From contig JBAJFE010000014.1 of assembly GCA_037903355.1 (NCBI GenBank), positions 1,364,001-1,428,000 of the forward strand: a stretch of DNA of 64,000 nucleotides, written 5' to 3'. The notes beneath the pieces are model-generated. The model saw only the letters and a program-made list of their open reading frames with translations. It had not been told where the DNA came from and ran no database searches. A program made the translations under genes and the position numbers. Shown here one piece after another: positions 1-12,099 of the stretch; position 1 is the stretch's first letter, and every line of letters starts with the position of its first letter. Origin of the DNA: Trichuris trichiura. Taxonomy: Eukaryota; Nematoda; Enoplea; Trichinellida; Trichuridae.

Positions 1-3000
1 GTCATGTTGATTTGCGCAACTGTTCCTCGTTTTATTGTAAAAACGTGGCACCGCGTTTATCGAATTGAAGTTGCCGTTTTTCTTCGAAAAAAACTCTTCC
101 TACTGAGCAGTAAGCGGCAATGCGGTAGTGAGGGATTGGCGATGAATGAAAATCGCTGAATTTTGAAAAATGCGTAGTACGCGTCGTTGAAATTGCAAAT
201 TTTGCTGCAAAGAAAAGAGCCGGAATTTTGAATGAACGGACAGGTGGTCAGCCTGGTTTCAGCAACTTTTTTTGCTCGCGCTGAATGGGATCTAGAATTG
301 AAGCGCTTTGTAAACAGATTAATTTTGGCATTTAGCGACTGCCGATTCCTCATATATCACTGTTTTCAGTAATAGTGCTTTAGGATACAAAGCTTTATTT
401 GCTTGGCACACATTCTGTCTGCGGCGCGAAGCTGAAAATGAAACTTAACTTCGCATCTCAAAATGGAATGGGAAACAAAGCTGCTTCTCCAGCTGTTAAC
501 CAGGTTATATTGTTGCCATTACTATAGAGTTGTTAAGCCAAATAAAAAACTGACGGAACACTGAACTTCCTGCTGACGGAGCAGAAAACGTAAAACTGTT
601 GAAAATGGAACAACGCGCGAACTTCATGGTTACAACAATAACTTCCAAAGCGAGTAGTTCAGCAAAGCTATACAACAACATTTATTCGAGTCTTCTTAGC
701 CTTGTTCGGAAGCAACTCACATTTCACGAAAAGTTGAAATGTAGGCTTTGCTCAGTCCTTTCATCGTTATACTAATGTGTGCCTTTTCATACTCGTATAC
801 GTTGCAATCACACTCTGCAGTATTGACATGCTTCCAAAATGAATTTTTTCGCTTTTTAATAACAACTTCCGTTTTTTGAACCTACTAGCTGACGGTAGCG
901 TTTTAAATGTACGCATGCAGTGATATCAGCTTGGGATTTGAACTGAGCATCAATGCGTCAAAACACTCGCAAAAGCAATCATACATTAATTTATGTGCGC
1001 AGCGGGATAAATTTAAAAGTTTGAAATTGTTTATCATTACTGCATCCAGTCAGAGCATACTGTATCCGCGCATTTATGCAGACTGCTTCAGTGCGTAACA
1101 GGTTTCCGCTGAAAGTTTTACGCTTTCTTTGATCACTTCCTAAAAAGATAGCCTTGAAATTATGCAACAATCAGCAAGTCAAAGGGTTGACTGAGAGTGT
1201 GGTAACAAAATAACGATGTCGGTACGACCTTGCACGCACAGAATTTCTTAAGGAATGCTAATCAAGTCCAACTTAAAGGTTCAATAAAGCCCCACATAGT
1301 GACAGTGCGTTAAAAGGAAATAAAACTATCGAAACATCGCTTTCAGCAGTTGTAAAAAGAAAATCGCTGGTATAGATCTGTTCACGTTGGTGCGCAGCAA
1401 ATTTGCAATGTTTTCGGTCCTTAAAAAGGAAAGTGATTGATGTGCTAACCAGTGACAAGATCACACGTTACAGCCAAGCCGAAACGAAGCACCTTTTTTT
1501 CAGCTGTACAACTTCGTTTACAATGGTGCGATTTACGGTGTTCGAAGTGTAAAGTTAACGTCAAAAATTTAATCTACGAAGTAAGAAAGGCGCGCCTGCT
1601 AAAGGCACGCTTAAATTTGAATGTTTGAACTTGGAATAGAATCGTATGCTGATTATATGCGTGGGCTGCATATGAAAATAATTTACTTCAAATCAATGAA
1701 AAGAACAATGCTTCAATATCGTTTGGCTGATTACGGGACGACTGATTTTCCATCCGTTGGCGGCATATTTGTTTCTTGGTTGTTACAGGTAATGCTTACA
1801 ATAAAGAGGCATAGGTCATTCATAAAGAAAACAATGAAAACTTAATCATAGCAGTAATAAAAGTAAAAACTCTCATAATGACAAGCTACGGAAGATGTGC
1901 AGGTATCGTACCGTACTTTAGTGAGCAGATGGTTTAAATAGCGATTCTCTGCGTAGTGCTCAGCGACGCAAGAACTTTCATGAATGGCTGCACGTTACTC
2001 AAAGTTAAAACGCATTCTCAGATTTATGATTCGTTTTTCAAACAGTGATCCATTCTTGTAGCTTGCGTGTCTTAAAACCAGGTTTACTTTTAAACCAGGG
2101 GGCGATGATGATGTCAACGATATGCCGGTCGGCATACGGGTGCACGAAGCCTACTTCTGCTCTAAGTTAATAAAGATTAGCAAAATTGCTTCCGCTTACA
2201 AATTTTTGATTTGTTGATCCCTCTACTCTTACTGTTGCACCATTAGCCTGCACATATCAATGGGCAGCAAGAGTCATTTCCTAGCTCAAAGAGGGACGAC
2301 TATAAAAGACTTAAATCCACGTAGTAAGGATGAAATAAAGCTGCCTTGAAAGAACTCGAGCGGTCGGCGCATGGGCTAGCCAAGCTGCGAAAACTCCGCG
2401 TCAACTTTTTGACCGCTCAAGCTTTAAGTATTATTGATGATAGCCAAGTTATCGTCCGTGCCATGCCTGCGTATAGTTGCTGTGCTTGGGCAACGATGAC
2501 GTCATAAAACACGTAACAGATTTCTTTGCGTACACTTTCTATCAACATATTTTTTCGCTAATGCACCTATAGGCACAATACTGCTGATAAGTTTATTATT
2601 GATAATTGTATGGCGTCATGCTTGGTTGATGCTCGCCTGGTGCCTTCAGACTTGGCTTAAACGCAACAGGCTGAAAAGGAGGTAGGCATACCTCATTAGA
2701 ACTCCGGTGATGTGCATTATAATTTCTGACTTCCTTGCTTCCTTATTCCTTTATAATGCGGTGCTGCTTGTACATACGGTATCCATCTATAGGAAGCAAT
2801 ATCGACTTGTGGTATATCATTAAGTTAGTTTATATTTTTGTCCATCATAAACGCCGCTCTGCATACAGTCTGCGTGCGTAAGCTTCGACGAATTCCGCCA
2901 GCCGCCCTTTTTCGATATGCAGTGACTAAAACTGATAACAATATTTTGACCAGTGGGAATACCTACTTTTCTGCATTCATAGTTAGTCCAAGTCCATTCT

Positions 3001-3470
3001 AGTTCATTCGATAATTCTTTAGGGCTTAGCTGCGCCTTTCACTTTTTCGCGAAACCGTGAAAAGACTTCAAACACATTCATTTAAAAAAAGTTCGTGCCT
3101 AAGTGGCACCTGGTTGTTCAAAGCTGCCGTGAGCAAGCGATTGCCATTTGTACTTTTAAATTTCCTTTAAGCGTTAAGTGGGACTACCATTCATTCCGGT
3201 TTCGCAGACACAATTTGAGCGGAAAGATTAAACCATCCAGCCTTTGTTTGAACGCGACTGGGTTTGTTTGAATTGACTGAGAATGACTCAGACAGACGTT
3301 TATCATTAAACCACTTTTGTACACGTTTTGACGTTTTTGTCACATGCACACAAATTCATCACGTCCAATCTGTTTAATGACTTATACGGCACAACCTGTT
3401 TGAGCATCCAATAACTTAAGTTGCTCAATGTTCAAGAATTATTTTTAGAAAGGTCAAAGAGCACGTGCCT
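1..3470. other. Gene-free stretch, nothing recognised
   Basis: Reading frames here are short and have no recognisable protein character, and no tRNA or repeat stands out. The one local structure I saw is a weak inverted pair, GAGCGGTC near 2351 and GACCGCTC near 2410, too short to interpret. The right edge is the 3' side of the minus-strand scaffold gene that ends at 3474, so its 3' UTR should lie here; I saw only an AATAAT-like hexamer near 3440 on the minus strand. Confidence 0.5.
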
Positions 3471-3473
3471 ATA

Positions 3474-5738
3474 TCACAACCATGCAGAGGGTACCCAGTG
3501 AGACTCGAGTTCAAGTGACGACGCTATATCAAGCAGTTCACGTACTGCAACTTCCAAAGAACTATTAACCAACACGTAGTCGAAAAAGCAGCCGAAAATC
3601 GTTTCTAACGCTTTTCCCTGCTCTATCATTTGTTCGAAATCTTCGTTGCTCATCAACGCACAGTTTCCGCGCTCAGCCTGACTCGTCCGGGTAGCCTTCA
3701 ATGTTGGAAAGGGCGGGGGTCGCACGTATACAAAACATGGCTTTAGTTCGCCCGTACGAAGCAGCTTGATAGCCTGAGGATGTGGATTTAGTACGCATAC
3801 TCGACCTTGGTCCATCAGCTCTTTAACGCTGTCCACGCATGTGCCGTACAAATTGCCTTTGAACTCGCCGTATTCAATTAACCGATTATCGCGTATCCAT
3901 TTCTCCATTTGCGCTCTACTTGTGAAATGGTAGTTGACTCCCTCGATTTCTCCCGCTTTTGGCGTACGACTCGTATAAGGGATGGTTGCTCCAAATTTGG
4001 CTGGTTGAGTGGCAATTAGCCTACGCTTAAGTTCCGTTCGACCAACACCAGTTGGCCCTATTAGAACGATTGGTCGGTGAAATCCGGCCACTGGTCGATA
4101 CAGGACTACCTCTTCGTACGTTTTTAGCGCATCCGAAGCTGGCTCGTCAACCAAATGACCATCATGCTGGGCCGACCTAAAGCGAAACGAGTTTGGTAAG
4201 TACTTAAGAGAAAAGCATGTTGACTCAATTCAAGAATTTCGATTCTAACCTACTTCTGCGCTTAAACATAGGGCGAACAAATTCGTAACGGAATTGGCAA
4301 TTACTATTTTCAATCGCTCTTCTTCGTGACAGCTCGATGACATACAAAAAAAAACTAAGGCGTTTAGACTGACTGACTGCTCGACTTTCGCGGCAGAGGT
4401 CGAGGTTGGCCGGAGAAAAGTGAATATTGGAATGAAGTGCCAAGAATACACTCAGCTGCTATGAGTGCGCAAGATAAATTTAAAATAAATAATCGAAATC
4501 GATCTATGAGCAACATATGGAGCTTGATTGATTGCGCAACGACATAACTGGGTGGATCATTACGGTCTATTCTCCCTCTTCCTCTTTTTGAGCTTGTTGG
4601 GCTGATGGACAACGACAAGCTTGTCATGGGCAAACTACCTGAATCGACGCGAAGTGCCAAAGCCAGAGCATACGGCAAGGTCTTTAGTCCTTTTCGCTTC
4701 GTCTATGCTCTTCAACAACTTGCTGCTGGGCACCAGACCAACGTTGCCTTCGTTTGAACTATGGCACAGTTTTGCTTGCCACCAATTTTCGTCCGACAAA
4801 TCGCAAAGACGAAGGATGTCGCCTTGACCAAAAGCTAGGCTCGCTTCGGGGCAAGGATTGTAAAAATCGTCATTGGGATTGTAGTCGAACATGGCTCGCA
4901 AGAAAACTGGGGTTCCGCAACCCGACGTATCCGAGCAGGAGAAGCCATTGGCTGCAAGTTGAGCAGGTGCAGGGATCAGCTGGAGTGCGCAGCGAAATAA
5001 AGGGAACAGAACGACAGTTGGTCACTTACCTTAAAGGTTACCGAACCGGAAGAACTGTTGAGCAGCTTGACCACGTCCGTGGGTCTCTTGCCTACAACGT
5101 TCACTCCATTCACTTCGATAACTTGATCACCCGAGTTCAAGCATCCACTTCGATCGGCCACGCCGCCCCGAATGATCCGAGCTATAATTAGTGCTCCATT
5201 TTGTTCCTGAAAAGAGAGTAGGATATGGACGTTTCGGGAGGTGCTCCCATTATGCCTTTATTGTAGCTCCGAGGGGTTGACCATTTTTGACCAAACGAAC
5301 AATTCTGACGGCTAAGCCTTCGTCCTCGTCTACCTCGTGAGGTACTTCCGGCAGCGAGGAATCAAAATCACGTCGAGTCAGACAATCAAAAGCAAACAGG
5401 AGACCCCTCATGTGCGGTTGTTCGAAAAACTTAAGCAGATCACACGCTGCCGCCGAATCTGAATTTTCAACAACCTGACGCAGTGCAAACGACAAGTCGT
5501 CGTCGCGCAGTGCCACCGGACAACCGTCGAATGGTTGCTGCTTCTTCTCCTGCGCTTCGTTGATCAGTGCGTGCAGTCGCGCTGCTGCCGTAGGGAATGT
5601 TTGCGCGCCACCATCTGCTTTGGATAATTTGGCCCCCGGCCGGCAAGTGGTCAAATCGTTGGTGGTTTCAGCCTTTGTTGACCAACTCTTTGCCGACGTA
5701 CTTTCGCCGCCATCGCGCTCGCATCGTAGACCCAACAT
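3474..5738 (-). CDS. L27-PDZ-SH3-GUK scaffold protein (MAGUK, PALS1/MPP5-like)
   Basis: Membrane-associated guanylate-kinase scaffold, expected to organise polarity or junction complexes under the plasma membrane. Exons seen: 5738-5256 (N-terminus, an L27 segment with ACDLLKFFEQPHM, and the PDZ start VRIVRLVKNGQPLGATIK); 5206-5030 (PDZ core, NSGDQVIEVNGV, RPTDVVKLL); 4979-4639 (SH3, MFDYNPNDDFYNPC to NWWQAKL and GLVPSSKLL); a short basic hinge exon starting at 4601 or 4592; and the last exon to 3474, with YEEVVLYRP, the GUK P-loop GPTGVGRTEL and the end SHWVPSAWL, which resembles the PALS1 C-terminus. The P-loop has Arg where active guanylate kinases have Lys, as usual in MAGUKs, so it should not be a working kinase. 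The intron at 5255-5207 starts with GC. The hinge between about 4540 and 4170 and the true start are unresolved: a GTAAGT donor near 5783 suggests an upstream exon. Confidence 0.88.
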
Positions 5739-5973
5739 TGCGAAAATGGCAGCCCGCCCGCGGGCTCCGTATACAGTAACTTACCTAACCTGCGCGTCAA
5801 ACTAGCGTTTTCTGAAGTTTGCAACGCTTTGGTCCGAAAGTTTGCATTAGAAGCGTTGTGGTTACAAGGCTTAAACGTAACTATGTATAAGCTATTTAAA
5901 TTTATTTTATTCGCTAAGTTTTAGATGATTTAACTTTCTGAAAACGTGGTGTCTTGGTACGGGACCATATATT

Positions 5974-6623
5974 TTCATAATGAAAAAACTTTATTACGGA
6001 TCGGTTCCCGTTTATGTATATAAAAGATACTGTTTATGTTACGAAAACAATTTACGGTTAAGAAGAATTAAAGAAGCACTATATATCAGACATAATACGA
6101 CTTACAACCGCGATCAAGGAGTGGACATAAGTGGGATTTGGACAAATATTGTGACGCGGTATAATTGTTGCTCACTCAACGGATGAAATGCAAAAACCGG
6201 GAAAGAAGAGAAAACAAATAATTAGAACAAATAGAAATGAATAAAATTGAAATATATATGAAACAAAGAAAGAAAAAGAAAAAGGAAAAACAAGAAAGAA
6301 AGAAAAAGAAAAATGGATGCAATATGGAAAAACAGCGATTCAACAACAAAGAAGAATGTTCGAAACAACGAAGACGATCTAGAAGCCATACGGAACAAGA
6401 AAAAGAATTGCGCTGACAGACTCAAATGCGAAAACCTACCAACGGAAAACTTTAAAAATGTCCGCTTTAAAATCCTCGGAAACGATAGATGGCATTCGCT
6501 GCCAAAAATAATATTTACAACTTTAGACCGCTGATGACGGGTCTCGAATGACCCGAAAGCTCCGGAGTATCTTTTATATACATAAACGGGAACCAATCCG
6601 TAATAAAGTTTTTTCATTATGAA
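5974..6623 (+). mobile_element. Penelope-like element fragment bounded by 57-bp inverted repeats
   Basis: Arms at 5974-6030 and 6567-6623 are inverted copies differing at about two positions (each contains TTATTACGGAT and CCCGTTTATGTATATAAAAG). Just inside the left arm, about 6046-6186 in the plus direction, the sequence encodes RRIKEALYIRHNTTYNRDQG, the hallmark C-terminal end of the GIY-YIG endonuclease of Penelope-like retroelements; the rest of the reverse transcriptase is absent. A purine-rich GAAAG tract follows (6258-6316), then a hammerhead-like motif at 6526-6566 beside the right arm. Apparent reading frames running into the arms (MKKLYYG...) are an artefact of the palindrome. Truncated and not autonomous. 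Confidence 0.75.
6526..6566 (+). ncRNA. Hammerhead-ribozyme-like motif, subfamily 1
   Basis: CTGATGA at 6531-6537, hairpin GGGTC (6539-6543) / GACCC (6550-6554), then GAAA from 6555. Stem III is the two-pair palindrome AG/CT (6558-6561), the predicted cleavage-site base is C6562, and CGG (6563-6565) pairs with CCG (6528-6530) as stem I. One extra C lies between the CTGATGA box and the hairpin; alternatively it pairs with the first G of GAAA. A two-pair stem III is typical of hammerheads in Penelope-like elements and is thought to work best as a dimer. Confidence 0.65.
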
Positions 6624-6905
6624 GATTTAACTTTCTAATGCTTTGCGTACTTCGCATGCTACTACTCGCTATTCTTTCTAATTCATCCAGCGGATAAACG
6701 GTAAAGGCCTAGCTCCTCTGTTGCTAACGCCCATTTAGTAAGTAACGCTGCTTTTATCTCAGGCTGCCGAAAATGTGTGTATTTACTAATTCGACTGCTG
6801 AGATTAGATGGTCCTGAGACCATCCGGTCGTGTAGCTTATGATTTCGGTGAAGAGTATTCATATCTTGTAAAGGTGCTGAAATAACTGCTTTAGTATCTT
6901 TGAAT

Positions 6906-7128
6906 GTTTTCATATTGAAAATATCTTTATTACGGATTCTCTCCCGTTGAAAAGTAAAATAAAAAGATTTTTTCTTCCTTCCGAAGCTTTCGGGTCTGCC
7001 GCGACCCGTCTTCAGCGGTCCAATGAAGTTTCCATCTTTTACCTTCCTTAAGGAAGGAAGAAAAAATCTTTTTATTTTACTTTTCAACGGGAGAGAATCC
7101 GTAATAAAGATATTTTCAATATGAAAAC
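6906..7128. repeat. Perfect 77-bp foldback repeat from a Penelope-like terminal region
   Basis: 6906-6982 and 7052-7128 are exact inverted copies over 77 bp, separated by 69 bp. The arms contain TTATTACGGATTC and TCCCGTTGAAAAG, matching the arms of the 5974-6623 element and the foldback at 32.2 kb. Beyond the right arm, GTCCCGTACAAAAG matches the flank of the 32.2-kb foldback and the inverse of the left flank of the 5974 element, so the repeat family extends past the arms. A minus-strand hammerhead-like motif straddles the spacer. Perfect arms suggest recent formation or conversion. Confidence 0.8.
6981..7020 (-). ncRNA. Hammerhead-ribozyme-like motif, subfamily 1
   Basis: On the minus strand: ACCG, CTGAAGA, stem GGGTC/GACCC with a six-base loop, GAAA, stem III AG/CT, cleavage-site base U, then CGG pairing to CCG. 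The variable base of the first box is A instead of U, which the CUGANGA consensus allows. It has the same extra C before stem II as the other copies. Confidence 0.6.
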
Positions 7129-7309
7129 ACACAGTCCCGTACAAAAGCATCATCTTTGAATGCTGGCATAATTCTTTACGCGGTTCAGCTACTGGACCTC
7201 CAAAATTTTCCATTTTCAGGATCATCATGTGTCGAGGCCATCCTAAATGTTTTTAATATTACCCGAACCCCCTTTTAAGGAACATTATTCACAGTTTTCG
7301 CTAGTTCTC

Positions 7310-7722
7310 CCGGCATTTTGTTTTTCAGTATCTTCCGCCGCACCGAGTAGAAATGTACCCGTTAGAACTGTTATTGGTCCACGCGTAACAATGGCAGACG
7401 CATATGACGTTTACATGCGCAGCAATACTAAATTTCAAAAGGGGGAATATTGCATCTGATTATTGCTTCTTCGTTTAAAAACATGTGCTCTTATCATGTC
7501 AAGGAATCAGAAAACGATAAGTATCACATTTTGTATGATGACAAAAACTTAAACTCTGAGGCGATGAAGGCAACTGCTTCCTGCATCTGCCATGTTTATG
7601 GGCGCTTCACGCGCTCAACGAGCATGCTGCTACCTATGTATTTGGCTTGTTACTGTTCTCGCAGTTGCTATGCCCCGTCAATAAAGTTGCTATGTGACTC
7701 ATCTATTCCCACTAATTTGTAG
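7310..7722 (+). pseudogene. Broken duplicate of an Argonaute 3' end
   Basis: In one plus-strand frame, 7310-7440 encodes SRNVPVRTVIGPRVTMADAY, matching [20 protein letters not shown] of the intact Argonaute at 8756-11435. After a frame change, about 7510-7690 encodes KYHILYDDKNLNSEAMKA and ICHVYGRFTRS, matching the next Argonaute exon. The parental intron lies exactly between the two blocks. Here the interval is still present but the donor reads AAAGGGGG where the parent has CAAGTGAGC. This is therefore a DNA-level duplicate, not a retrocopy, and it cannot splice at the same site. Everything 5' of the PIWI tail is missing, and a Penelope-derived foldback lies just upstream. It is inverted relative to its parent. 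Confidence 0.75.
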
Positions 7723-8755
7723 TGCTTTATTCTATTTAATCTCCTTTCTCTCTTATTTTATTTTCTCATGTCAGCGAGGTTTAAAAAACAATTTGACACA
7801 ATAGGGGATGCTTTTTAAACAGGTATGTAGCTTTTTATGTTCAAGATGTATTAGTCTACGATGTACCTGTTCATTCCGCTAAGCTTCTCTTACGGGAAGA
7901 CTGCTTCGCTAAAGAAAAAGCTACCCGTCCAGACAACTTTCTAGCCATTGATAGTTAAACGACTGACAGAACAAAAACTAACACCCATTTTATCATTGCC
8001 ATCGAGCATTTCCGTAAACTAAATTTTGGGATTAAGACCTATATACCCTATTTAGCTATAAGAGAAGCCATTTAGCTATTTGAACAAGCAGGTTCCTTTT
8101 ATGTCACATTTTTTTTCGATCTATTAATATAACTTTTTCATAGGAAAATATGAAGATAATGGCAAGATATGTACTGCGCTCATTACCAACCATTATTTTC
8201 GTGAGCTTAGACAACTGTCAGAAGCAACGATCATGGGAATGTCTGAGAACTGGTCGGTTAACTTTCAAGCAGGCTATCTGTGACGAAGGCAAATACTAAA
8301 GCTTGCTGACCACTCGCGATCTAGGTTAAGTTCCCACACTGCTATACCTCAAACGCATAAGAAACCATTCCGCTGCGTAATGCATTAACATTGAGCAGAT
8401 ATTTTAAGTGATACTCATTGGCAAAATGCCAGTGCACAAATAAAGCTAGGGCACATGGAGCAACCTGAGAGCACCGAAAGACACATGTCAATGAGGTCAA
8501 GTCTACGGGCTACACACTTTTTGAACAGAAATAGCAGGTAGCCCGTAACAAGTCATCGGCTAAAGAAAAACTCGGTGCGATTATAACATGCAATTTGTTA
8601 ATGTCATTAATACTGCAAGTGCGTCAGATGAAGTACATTGACGATCGGATATTTTCATGGACCGTCACGGCTCTGGTAAATTCAACGTTGCTTGAGTCTT
8701 TTTTCATTCGTGAACCGAAAGAGTCGTCGCTGCCACTTCTGAAAAACAGAACAAG

Positions 8756-11435
8756 TCATTTAAAAGCAATCTCTTCAAAGAGAAAAGTATACGTTAGTAA
8801 ATAGCTGTGGTTGCGAGAACGGTAACAAGCCAAATGAGCGAAATACACTGGAGCCGGAATGCTGACGGAACGCATGCAACGCCCATATACGTGGCAAAGA
8901 TAATACGAAATCGCCTGCATTGTGTTCGCATTGAAGTTATTGTCGTCGTACAAGACATGGTATTTCGCCGGTTTGCTGGTTCCCTGAAAGGATAACGCTT
9001 TTAAACAGAGAAGCGTGAACAGATGCAACACTGCTCACTTGAATTCCAGTATGGCTGCATAAATAAAAATCATATCCGTCTGCTGATGTCACACGACGAT
9101 CAATCACTGTCCCAGCGGGTATGTTTCTACCTTTCCCAACTGCTAAGCTGTCGTCTTTGCACATAAATCTTGCGTGATGTCTCTTTTGAACTACAACGTA
9201 TGTTATTCCAGGACGATAGCCCTTGTCCAAGGAACGACATGCAGCTCGCAGAGCACGCAGTTCCTCGCGCAGTACCTTAACAGGGGATATTATTGCAACG
9301 GAAAAACTTTCTTTTCGCATCAGTCATTTTGTCACCTTTTTAAATTCACCTTCCGACACGCCATCGCGAAACAGTATGATTCGACTTGGTTTTCTGTCAT
9401 TTGGGTTGGCAAACGCCCTTATCCGTTCGCGAAACTCATCCTCTAAATACAGAATTGACTCCCATCTGTTCGGTTGTACGCGGATTGATGCTGCATATTC
9501 TGCGCAATTCACATCTATGTTACCGACTACAGCCGCAATAGATGGAGAATCTCTATCTGCCACATGAGGATGAGTTACATCAACTCCAAGCACTAATGTA
9601 TCTTTGTCAGCCAAATTAGTCTTCACAAACGGATCCGCAAGTAAACGGGTGTTCACACCACCCATTTTCATATTTATCTTTAGAGCTAAATTTGTTGCCG
9701 TCATTACCGAACGCTTCACAACGACGTCGTGCAGTACTCTCTGCATGAAACACTGCGTCATTATGCCAAACTTCACGTCAGCCACACGTTTCACTTCCGA
9801 ATATTCCTTCGTGTCGCTTAATGAGACGAACACCAAACGGCACACTTTATTATGTTCTTTGTATTCCGCCACAAGACGCTCCAAAACCTTTTCGAAAGCC
9901 GTAACATCTTGGACGGGCAATAACATGTCTGCTTTGCGCCCCATATTAACTCCAAGATCATTGCATACTTTCGCCACATTTGTACAAAACTCGCCAACTT
10001 GCCCCAACGAACTTGGACGACCGAATGCTATAGCTGAGAAGTTGGCGCACTTCCCGCCTTGAAAGAATTGTACGTCACGCATCTGCCATGTACCATTCGA
10101 TGGTTCCACAACCGCTGAACGATTGCCGCGCTTATACTCCAATTTCGGCGGTGGCAAAACACGACCGGGAACTTCAACAAATGTACGAGCAATGTCCAAA
10201 CCAAACTCTTTCAAAAATTCATCATTTTCCAAATTCGCCTGACGCATCATTTCCATGCATACCTTCAAACGCGTTGGTGCATCCATAGCGCACTGTCGAA
10301 TCACCAAAGTCGTTTGAAATCCGGACAATTTTCCCGCACCGTAACGTTGCTTTTCGGCCACGTTGCACACTTCCACTGGCAAATAGATGCTTCTATTCTT
10401 GCTACCTGCTTGCAGCGCCGGCATTCGGGGGTACCGGAGTTGTAAATACGTTTCCTTGAAATAATCAACCACGCTGATTTCACGGCCATCGCGCATTGTA
10501 AACATTTGGCGACTTGCGTCCGCAGCTATTCCAATAATTCGGTATTGTGCCCCGCACTGGCGATGAGTGACCGTCACACGTAGTCCTTTGACCGCACGAC
10601 CGATGATCTTCAGCTCACCATCGGATAGCCTTGTGTTCGACTGAATCTGGTCGATTGAATAGCGAGGTGGCGACCGATCTGCGTTCAGCACATCGCATAT
10701 ATAATTGAGAACGGACTGGGGTCGGTAAAACGCGGCGTGACTGACATCAATGTTCACCATGGGTCTGTAGCCTTCGCCAACCCTCGCGGATATGAATAAA
10801 CCACGCCATAACTCCACGCCAAGCTTTAAGTTAACCCCAGATCTCGCCGGTACTTCGTAAGCACTATTGCCGACAACACAAAATCGCTCTGCCCTACTGA
10901 CAAGCGTGCAAGCACGACCTTGCGCGAGTACCACGTCGACCACTTGAATGGGACTCTGCTCCGAATCAGGCGACAAGCCAACGCCAGACTTTTGATCTTT
11001 GAAAATTAATTTTACCGATCCGGACTTCTTTATGCTAACTTTCACTTCGATTGGTCGACTTGAACGGAGTACTTGAATCTTCACTTCACTCTCGAACGCC
11101 GCGTTCTCTTTGATAGGTAGCGGCTCTTTTGAGAACAGAAGGGCTTCACCGTCGTAGGCTAGGCTGAACGGTTTTGTAAAAACCTTGCGATTTTCCTTGA
11201 CCAGCTTCCAGAAGATGCTGCGTTTGTCGTCTCTTGTAAGCTTCACTTTATCGCTGTCAATGTCGACGTGGTACTGTACCACCTCAATGACGCCCGCAGC
11301 AACCTTTTTCAGCTCGACGAAATTGGATACCAACTGAATTCGTTTGCCTTCCGTCCCATAATCTGGTCGAGCAATTAGATTGCTTATAGTCAGCTCACTG
11401 ACTGACGATGACAGTTCGCCGGATGTGGAAGTCAT
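8756..11435 (-). CDS. Argonaute (AGO subfamily), slicer-type
   Basis: Small-RNA-guided ribonuclease of the miRNA/siRNA pathway, 854 residues from three exons: 11435-9336, 9275-9039 and 8983-8756. Introns are 60 bp (9335-9276) and 55 bp (9038-8984), both GT-AG and in frame. The start has ACCATG context with an in-frame stop just upstream. Order: N domain; PAZ around residues 290-410 ([26 protein letters not shown]); MID; PIWI from about 530. The catalytic tetrad is intact by comparison with human AGO2: Asp in GVDVTHPH, Glu in NRWESILYL, Asp in [11 protein letters not shown] and His in KYHVLYDDN. After [11 protein letters not shown] it ends about 30 residues sooner than human AGO2, without the usual MYFA tail, so a further exon could have been missed. 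It belongs to the AGO rather than the PIWI or worm-specific WAGO groups. Confidence 0.95.
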
Positions 11436-11822
11436 GGTACAACCTGCAGCTCAAGCTCGAACAACAGCCAAACAACGACACCTCAAGAACAACTTTGCTA
11501 CAGTTAAATGATGTTCAAGGTCATTCGACTGCGCTGACTTTGAAGTGATGCCCAAGTTCATTCGATTTCCTTTAGTGCAAATAGCTTCGCGCAGCCTCAG
11601 CATGGAAATGTTCTTAAAGTAACTTTTATTATCGGCATTTTGCATTCGATTGCGAATAACGTCCGGTCTTTCTGAATTTGTGCCCACAGGTAACACGATT
11701 TGACGCCAGTAGACGCTGGTACTGGTTGGCAACACTGCACTATTCACCCAGTTAGCGTTGTGGACACGGGTTGCGTTTCATGTTTGCGAAAATCTTCTAC
11801 GGCTTTTCTCATTTTTCTCCAA

Positions 11823-11990
11823 CTCACTGACGACGTAGCTAGAGCGCTCTGAAATAAGCTGAGTGCATTGGTTCTGAACTTTCCAAATAATCGCTCATCC
11901 ATCCGTTGGTAGAGCAATTGTTTTGTTTAATTACAGATGCCAACAGAAAGCGGGACAAGCCGTAGATTTTCAGAAACAGCGTTGTGAGCG
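11823..11990 (+). mobile_element. Solo end of a Penelope-like element with degenerate hammerhead
   Basis: CTGACGA at 11827-11833, an imperfect hairpin (CGTAGC with GCTCTG) and GAAA at 11851 form a decayed hammerhead-like motif; stem III and the CGG are lost. About 30 bp on, 11893-11915 carries the conserved hairpin GCTC...CCATCCGTTGG...GAGC, followed by a segment (AATTGTTTTGTTTAATTACAGAT) that recurs nearly unchanged at 52.7 kb. No coding part is attached. Confidence 0.6.
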
Positions 11991-12099
11991 TTAGCGCGGT
12001 GATTGAAGCAAAACTATTTGATCTAAGCAAATTCACTTCGACGAATCGTCTGTCTGTTATGGTTACGCTTAGGCTTACACTTTGCATTAGGCTTTACAG

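Noticed and set aside
5980..6186. Open frame beginning MKKLYYG, also present in reverse at 6222-6617
   Set aside because: The shared start comes from the inverted repeat arms. Only the inner part (RRIKEALYIRHN) is real coding ancestry.
11451..11747. 98-codon frame just upstream of the Argonaute start on the same strand
   Set aside because: It ends before the Argonaute ATG, no splice site links them, and the sequence is not recognisable; more likely 5' UTR or promoter.
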